DNA of 17,781 nt, from the NCBI GenBank assembly GCA_034436045.1, contig DAOTVZ010000193.1:1-17781 (forward strand). Direction: 5' to 3'. This stretch comes from H111-94 sp034436045. Lineage in GTDB: Bacteria; Chloroflexota; Ktedonobacteria; Ktedonobacterales; Ktedonobacteraceae. Of the stretch, positions 14,287-17,781 are shown piece by piece. The position numbers were made by a program, and so were the translations under genes. Numbering within the stretch: the first letter of the stretch is position 1; every line of letters starts with the position of its first letter. The notes under the pieces are model-generated. The model saw only the letters and a program-made list of their open reading frames with translations. It had not been told where the DNA came from and did no database searches.

Positions 14287-15261
14287 TCACTCTTGTTTCT
14301 TGCGCCCCCGATGCTGTTTCTTCAATGGAAGATCAGAGATAGGCGAAAACAAGGTATGATCTTTACGCGCTTCTGCACTGTTAAAATCCTTGAGATACTC
14401 TTTTGTAATCTCAACACCACTATGGCCCATCTCACGAGATAGCTTGAACAGATCACCTCCTCTTTGCAGGTACATCTTAGCAAATGTATGACGAAAGACA
14501 TGCGGCGAGAACTTAATATCATCAAGACCGCTTTTATGCTGGATACGCTTGATAATCTCTTGTATTCCGATAAGATGAAGTGGTTTACCGCCAGAACCGA
14601 GAAACAATGTTTCCTCATCAGGTTCAGTAGGACGCCGATACTTGTGAATATACTTCCAGAGCAGCTTACTTACTTCTGGATGAATACCAATCTCACGTTC
14701 TCTACGCCCCTTACCAAAGACCTTCACAAAGCGATCATTGACGTCAGAAACTTTCAAGCCTACTAGTTCACCGACCCGCATCCCTGTATCCAAAAGGAGC
14801 AGAACGATTACGTAATCACGAAAACCTATAGGAGTGCTGGTATCGCAAGCATCTAGCATTTTCTCTATGTGTTCTTGCCGAAATGCCGGAGTAACGCGCA
14901 CAGGCACTTTAGGCGGAGACAGACGCGCAGTAGGGTTGTTATCAATCAGCTCTTCTTGATAACACCAGTTAAAGAACGACTTGAAGATACGCACAAATGC
15001 ACGCACTGTCGTCGGAGCCATAGCATCACCTTCACAGCGACGCCCCCTATTCTGGTAAGGATGTTTGGCCGTCAATAAATGCTGGACGCACTGACGCAAA
15101 TGAACAACTTTTACCTGTTCGAGTTCTGTAATATGGCACTGCTCATCTAGCAACCGAACAAGAATACCAAGACGGTGCCGATAGTCAATCATCGTCGCTT
15201 TAGTCCGTCCCTTGACCTCAAGATCAAGCAAAAACTGTGCAACAGCCTCATCAATTTTCAT
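14287..15261 (-). CDS. Tyrosine recombinase (integrase)
   Basis: A 324-residue site-specific recombinase that would insert and excise the element by strand exchange. The N-terminal SAM-like core-binding domain is at about 1-115 (FLLDLEVKGRTKATMIDYRHRL, and FKSFFNWCYQE). The catalytic domain has the whole set of active residues: Arg162 (TGMRVGEL), Lys184 (GKGRRER), His254 and Arg257 (PHVFRH), His280 (GHSG) and the nucleophile Tyr289. The tail is basic (KKQHRGRKKQE). The length is close to XerC/XerD, without the arm-binding domain of larger phage integrases. GAGGG lies seven bases before ATG 15261, and the rep stop is only 11 bases upstream, so both are translated from one message. An inverted repeat follows the stop. 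Confidence 0.95.
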   Translation of the reverse strand: MKIDEAVAQFLLDLEVKGRTKATMIDYRHRLGILVRLLDEQCHITELEQVKVVHLRQCVQHLLTAKHPYQNRGRRCEGDAMAPTTVRAFVRIFKSFFNWCYQEELIDNNPTARLSPPKVPVRVTPAFRQEHIEKMLDACDTSTPIGFRDYVIVLLLLDTGMRVGELVGLKVSDVNDRFVKVFGKGRREREIGIHPEVSKLLWKYIHKYRRPTEPDEETLFLGSGGKPLHLIGIQEIIKRIQHKSGLDDIKFSPHVFRHTFAKMYLQRGGDLFKLSREMGHSGVEITKEYLKDFNSAEARKDHTLFSPISDLPLKKQHRGRKKQE

Positions 15262-15272
15262 CGTAGCACCCT

Positions 15273-17072
15273 CTAAGCAGCATCAGTCTCATCCCCAACA
15301 TGAGGAGCCTCACCATAGTCATAGCCATACAGAAACGCATCCAAAAGCGCCCCATCGTCACCCAGCTCAAGGCCCGCCGCTTGCCGCCGCTCAGCTAACT
15401 CGATGGCCGTCATGAAGCCCGCCGCCAGGCGCTTGAGCCACACCATCTCGGTATGCGACTGATGTTTTTTCGCGTGATAGTCCCGAATATCGCGGAAAAT
15501 GGTCAGCATGGTGGCAAACAAATTTGGAGCCGTGGCTTTCGCCGTCGGGGGACGCTTGCCACCCACCCACGTCAATTCTTCATCCGCCAGCACCGCCGCG
15601 TAGGAGGAGGCATAGCCCACCAGCCCAGTCAGCAGCACGCGTTTCCGACCGAGCCGCCGCGCCCGTCTGACCAGCACCTTGCGCAGATCGGGCGCAGGAG
15701 CCGGAGCCAACCGCGCGAGCAAGACCGACAACGCGGCAGGGTCGAGCGCCCGCAAGCAGTCTACCGCCTCACGTGCTAACGCCCGCAGCACCTCTACCGG
15801 CTCATCCACAAAGGCGTGACGCGCCGCCAGCAGCGCCCCCGCGACCGCGTGCGTTTCCTCGTGCTCCGTCGGTTGCTGCTCGACCCCCTCTAACACGCCT
15901 AAGGCTTCCTCTAGCAGTTGCTCAGGATGAGCGGCAAGCAGGTAATCAACACAGGTTGCCTCATCCATCAGAGCCGCAGGAGCTGAGGCCGCTTCATCGA
16001 CCACGGTGAAGGCTTCTTGAATGCGTTGCCAGACCGGATGCGTCGGCCAGCGCGAGGGATTGCTGTCCGTGACCCCCTCCAGGTCTACCATGCGTAGCCA
16101 CTGGAAGGTAGCATAGCGCCACAGCGCCTCAAGGCGACCCAGCGTCTCAAAGGCTTCATTGAGGTCAAACTCAGCCAGAAACTTGCGCTTGAAGCGAAAC
16201 TCTAAGCGCCAGACAGGTAACGCCGGGTCATAGCCCGCAGGCGACCCCGCCCATACCGTTTCAAACCAGTCCTTGTGATGTGCCTTGATTTCCTTCGTTT
16301 TGTGATAGAGTTGTGCCGAGATGGCTGAGCCATGCGAGCCAAAATCCAGCGTGGCAAGCCGTCGATGCACCGTTGTCGCACATGGAAAGCACATGACCTC
16401 GTCAGCCCCACTCCCTTCATGGCCCTGCTCACGTATCTTTTCTTCCAGGCTACGCAGGTCGGCAGGGGACAGCCCGCCCGCCTGTTCTTCCTCACAAGGC
16501 ACCTCAGACCGTGCCCGCATGCGCACCACCCGTGAGACAAAGCAGCGTTCCCAGGCAAGCTGGGAGAAGTCAAAGCCCTGTATATCGACACAGAGATGGA
16601 TTTCAGAGGCTTGCTGATAGATCATCCGGCCCAGGAAGTCGTAGAGCATAGCTTCCAGGGTGATAATCGCCTGCTCAGGGCCGAGTGTCCACAACAGATG
16701 CGAGGAAAAGCGTGCCTGACAGAACACCCCGCCATTGAGGGAACCAGGGGCGAAAGCCAAACGCACATCATCACAGTGCAGCAACCAGGACCAGACCCCG
16801 TGACCGTGAGGGCGCATCAGCACCGTTTGGGCGCAATCCCCATCGGCGAGCTGATAGCGGAAGAGCAGCGAGGTCGGCACATCCGCATGTTCTTTGCGCG
16901 CCACCGCTTGCCAGGCATCCAATTGTGCAATTGTCTCATCGGACAAATGCTCTCCATTCGGCTTGCCGTCCTCACCGGCCAACTTGAAATTGACCAGCAA
17001 GGTATCAACCCCCGCTTGCAGGATACGTAGCGGAGTTCCCTCAGCAGCAGGTATCTTTCTGGTCTCAGTCAT
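15273..17072 (-). CDS. Replication initiator / relaxase-like protein (Rep_trans, MOB_T type)
   Basis: Of 599 residues, the first 330 fit the rolling-circle initiator pattern seen in Rep_trans (PF02486-like) proteins: GVDTLLVNF at 21-29, the acidic strand IHLCVDIQGFDF with Asp163 and Asp168, DFGSHGSAISAQLYHKTKE (243-261) with Tyr256 as candidate nucleophile and Lys258, and W-R-L-E-F-R at 288-293. Such proteins nick one DNA strand at an origin for plasmid or ICE replication and transfer. The C-terminal 250 residues are Ala/Leu-rich helices of unknown role, longer than in common members. ATG 17072 is preferred (GGGGGA before it, and the start overlaps the stop of the previous gene by 8 bases); ATG 17090 is possible. 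The assignment rests on motifs only. Confidence 0.7.
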   Translation of the reverse strand: MTETRKIPAAEGTPLRILQAGVDTLLVNFKLAGEDGKPNGEHLSDETIAQLDAWQAVARKEHADVPTSLLFRYQLADGDCAQTVLMRPHGHGVWSWLLHCDDVRLAFAPGSLNGGVFCQARFSSHLLWTLGPEQAIITLEAMLYDFLGRMIYQQASEIHLCVDIQGFDFSQLAWERCFVSRVVRMRARSEVPCEEEQAGGLSPADLRSLEEKIREQGHEGSGADEVMCFPCATTVHRRLATLDFGSHGSAISAQLYHKTKEIKAHHKDWFETVWAGSPAGYDPALPVWRLEFRFKRKFLAEFDLNEAFETLGRLEALWRYATFQWLRMVDLEGVTDSNPSRWPTHPVWQRIQEAFTVVDEAASAPAALMDEATCVDYLLAAHPEQLLEEALGVLEGVEQQPTEHEETHAVAGALLAARHAFVDEPVEVLRALAREAVDCLRALDPAALSVLLARLAPAPAPDLRKVLVRRARRLGRKRVLLTGLVGYASSYAAVLADEELTWVGGKRPPTAKATAPNLFATMLTIFRDIRDYHAKKHQSHTEMVWLKRLAAGFMTAIELAERRQAAGLELGDDGALLDAFLYGYDYGEAPHVGDETDAA

Positions 17073-17343
17073 GCATTCCCCCACATTCATCAAGAGCAGG
17101 AGCCGGTTCCCGCACTGGGTCAGCATACAGCTTCACCCGGTTATAGTGCGTGACGACCTTCGTGTCATCGGCTTGCACAGCAGCGTGACGGACAAAGCGA
17201 AGATGTGAGCGAGCCATCAGATGCAGCACCGCCAGGAAGGGGGAATCGGCTTCCACATCCTCTGTCACGACCGGAAACCAGGGATAGCCCAGCAAGGACG
17301 TATCCGACCATCGCCGCCAAAGAGCCACATGATAGCGTGTCAT
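17065..17343 (-). CDS. Small unknown protein of the mobile element
   Basis: I do not recognise this 92-residue protein. It begins MTRYHVALWRRWSD, contains a mixed alpha/beta pattern (LLGYPWFPVVTEDVEADSPF, then FLAVLHLMARSHLRFVRHAAV and VVTHYNRVKLYAD), and has no membrane segment or Cys cluster. GGAGG lies seven bases before ATG 17343; the nearer ATG at 17349 has too little spacing. Its stop overlaps the rep start by eight bases, so the two proteins are translationally coupled and probably made in related amounts. A role as accessory factor of the initiator is an inference. Confidence 0.75.
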   Translation of the reverse strand: MTRYHVALWRRWSDTSLLGYPWFPVVTEDVEADSPFLAVLHLMARSHLRFVRHAAVQADDTKVVTHYNRVKLYADPVREPAPALDECGGMHD

Positions 17344-17357
17344 GAGCATGCCTCCTC

Positions 17358-17648
17358 TCACTGTATCTGTTCCATCTCGTGTAAAAAGGCCAACAAGGCT
17401 CGTTCATAGACGGCATCCCGTGTATACGCCTCATCCGTTGGGGTGCAGACCCCCCGCGCCTGACGCCGCGCCAAGTAGGATTGCTCACGCTGCATTTTCT
17501 GTTCCAACCAGGCCACCATCTCAGCCAGCCAGCATGTCCATTCAGCAGATGTCAACTGATCGAAGGACACATGAAGAACGCCAGGAATCCCAGGGAGAGC
17601 ACGGCAAGACCCAGAAGAAACCGTTTGTCGAGAAAAAGATCGACGCAT
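17358..17648 (-). CDS. Small helical protein of the mobile element
   Basis: I do not recognise this 96-residue protein. The first 25 residues are Ser/Arg-rich. The remainder looks helical (EWTCWLAEMVAWLEQKMQ, EQSYLARRQARG, DAVYERALLAFLHEMEQ) with heptad-like spacing, as in small DNA-binding or partner-binding proteins. AAGGAGG lies seven bases before ATG 17648; ATG 17654 is too close to it. Its stop lies 14 bases before the next gene. It is the first gene of the operon in the window; a strong inverted repeat lies 47 bases upstream. Confidence 0.7.
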   Translation of the reverse strand: MRRSFSRQTVSSGSCRALPGIPGVLHVSFDQLTSAEWTCWLAEMVAWLEQKMQREQSYLARRQARGVCTPTDEAYTRDAVYERALLAFLHEMEQIQ

Positions 17649-17694
17649 CAGCATACCTCCTTACAACCGAAAAAGACCAACCCAACCAGGTAAA

Positions 17695-17730
17695 TGGCAC
17701 CCCACGTGTTACTGTGTTCGTGGGGTGCCA
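17695..17730. repeat. 12-bp perfect inverted repeat upstream of the element operon
   Basis: TGGCACCCCACG (17695-17706) and CGTGGGGTGCCA (17719-17730) enclose a 12-base loop. The stem is GC-rich and very stable. Read on the minus strand it is followed by TTTACC, so it could be a terminator of an upstream gene. It could also be an operator, or the hairpin of a rolling-circle origin near the rep operon. The rest of 17649-17781 shows no gene and no good promoter. Confidence 0.6.
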
Positions 17731-17781
17731 CCCACTAGTCATCCGGGTATTGCAACAAATCATGCATCGCCCGTATCTCTT

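Larger units (their letters stand above)
14233..17781 (-). mobile_element. Integrated mobile element, one end (integrase and Rep module)
   Basis: Four minus-strand genes with gaps of 14 bases or less, or overlaps: two small unknown proteins, a Rep_trans/MOB_T-like initiator, and a tyrosine recombinase as last gene, next to pncB. This is the integration-replication module of an integrative plasmid or ICE/IME-like element. The recombinase gene is visibly more AT-rich than the rep gene, so the module is mosaic. The border near pncB should be between 14041 and 14290; the other border is outside the window, and no direct repeat pair could be found. Confidence 0.65.

Noticed and set aside
17542..17763. 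73-residue minus-strand frame at the right edge
   Set aside because: It overlaps the helical small protein in another frame, runs through the inverted repeat, and lacks a ribosome site.

Overview
The window looks like a chromosomal segment of a Chloroflexota bacterium, most likely of the class Ktedonobacteria. The evidence is indirect: a multi-zinc-ribbon protein with a Gln/Tyr/Pro linker, a Ser/Thr kinase fused to a multi-pass membrane domain, a TPR protein whose disordered linker carries P-x-W-L-x-x-L motifs, and Shine-Dalgarno sequences of the AAGGAG type. No rRNA or tRNA gene and no CRISPR array is visible, so the placement rests on protein style and is an inference.

Left part (1-7500, all + strand): the 3' end of a cytochrome P450 gene, a GNAT acetyltransferase gene broken by one apparent missing base, and a zinc-ribbon gene. 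A 347-base non-coding stretch follows, with a 14-bp palindrome, a tandem 12-bp repeat, a good sigma70-type promoter and a leader hairpin. Next comes a tightly spaced run that reads as one operon: an M16 zinc peptidase, a 936-residue TPR scaffold with a long disordered middle, a Roadblock/LC7 protein and nucleoside diphosphate kinase (ndk). A strong hairpin after ndk probably ends it.

Middle part (7600-14040): a small Cys-rich protein on the minus strand whose frame seems split by one extra base, a divergent CPBP-family membrane protease, then a minus-strand series: a membrane-anchored Ser/Thr kinase, an eight-pass membrane protein that appears related to the kinase's membrane half, a family 2 glycosyltransferase, and nicotinate phosphoribosyltransferase (NAD salvage). 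The Cys-rich gene and the kinase gene share the same promoter hexamers, TTGACC-N17-TATACT.

Right part (14233-17781, minus strand): part of an integrated mobile element. Four closely packed genes (two small unknown proteins, a Rep_trans/MOB_T-like replication initiator and a tyrosine recombinase) form one operon, bounded by two perfect inverted repeats. The recombinase ends next to the pncB upstream region, so one element boundary should lie between about 14041 and 14290. The other end is outside the window.

The least ordinary items are this element, the M16-TPR-Roadblock-ndk operon, the shared membrane module of the kinase and its neighbour, and the hairpin that could bring a distant ribosome binding site up to the M16 start codon.
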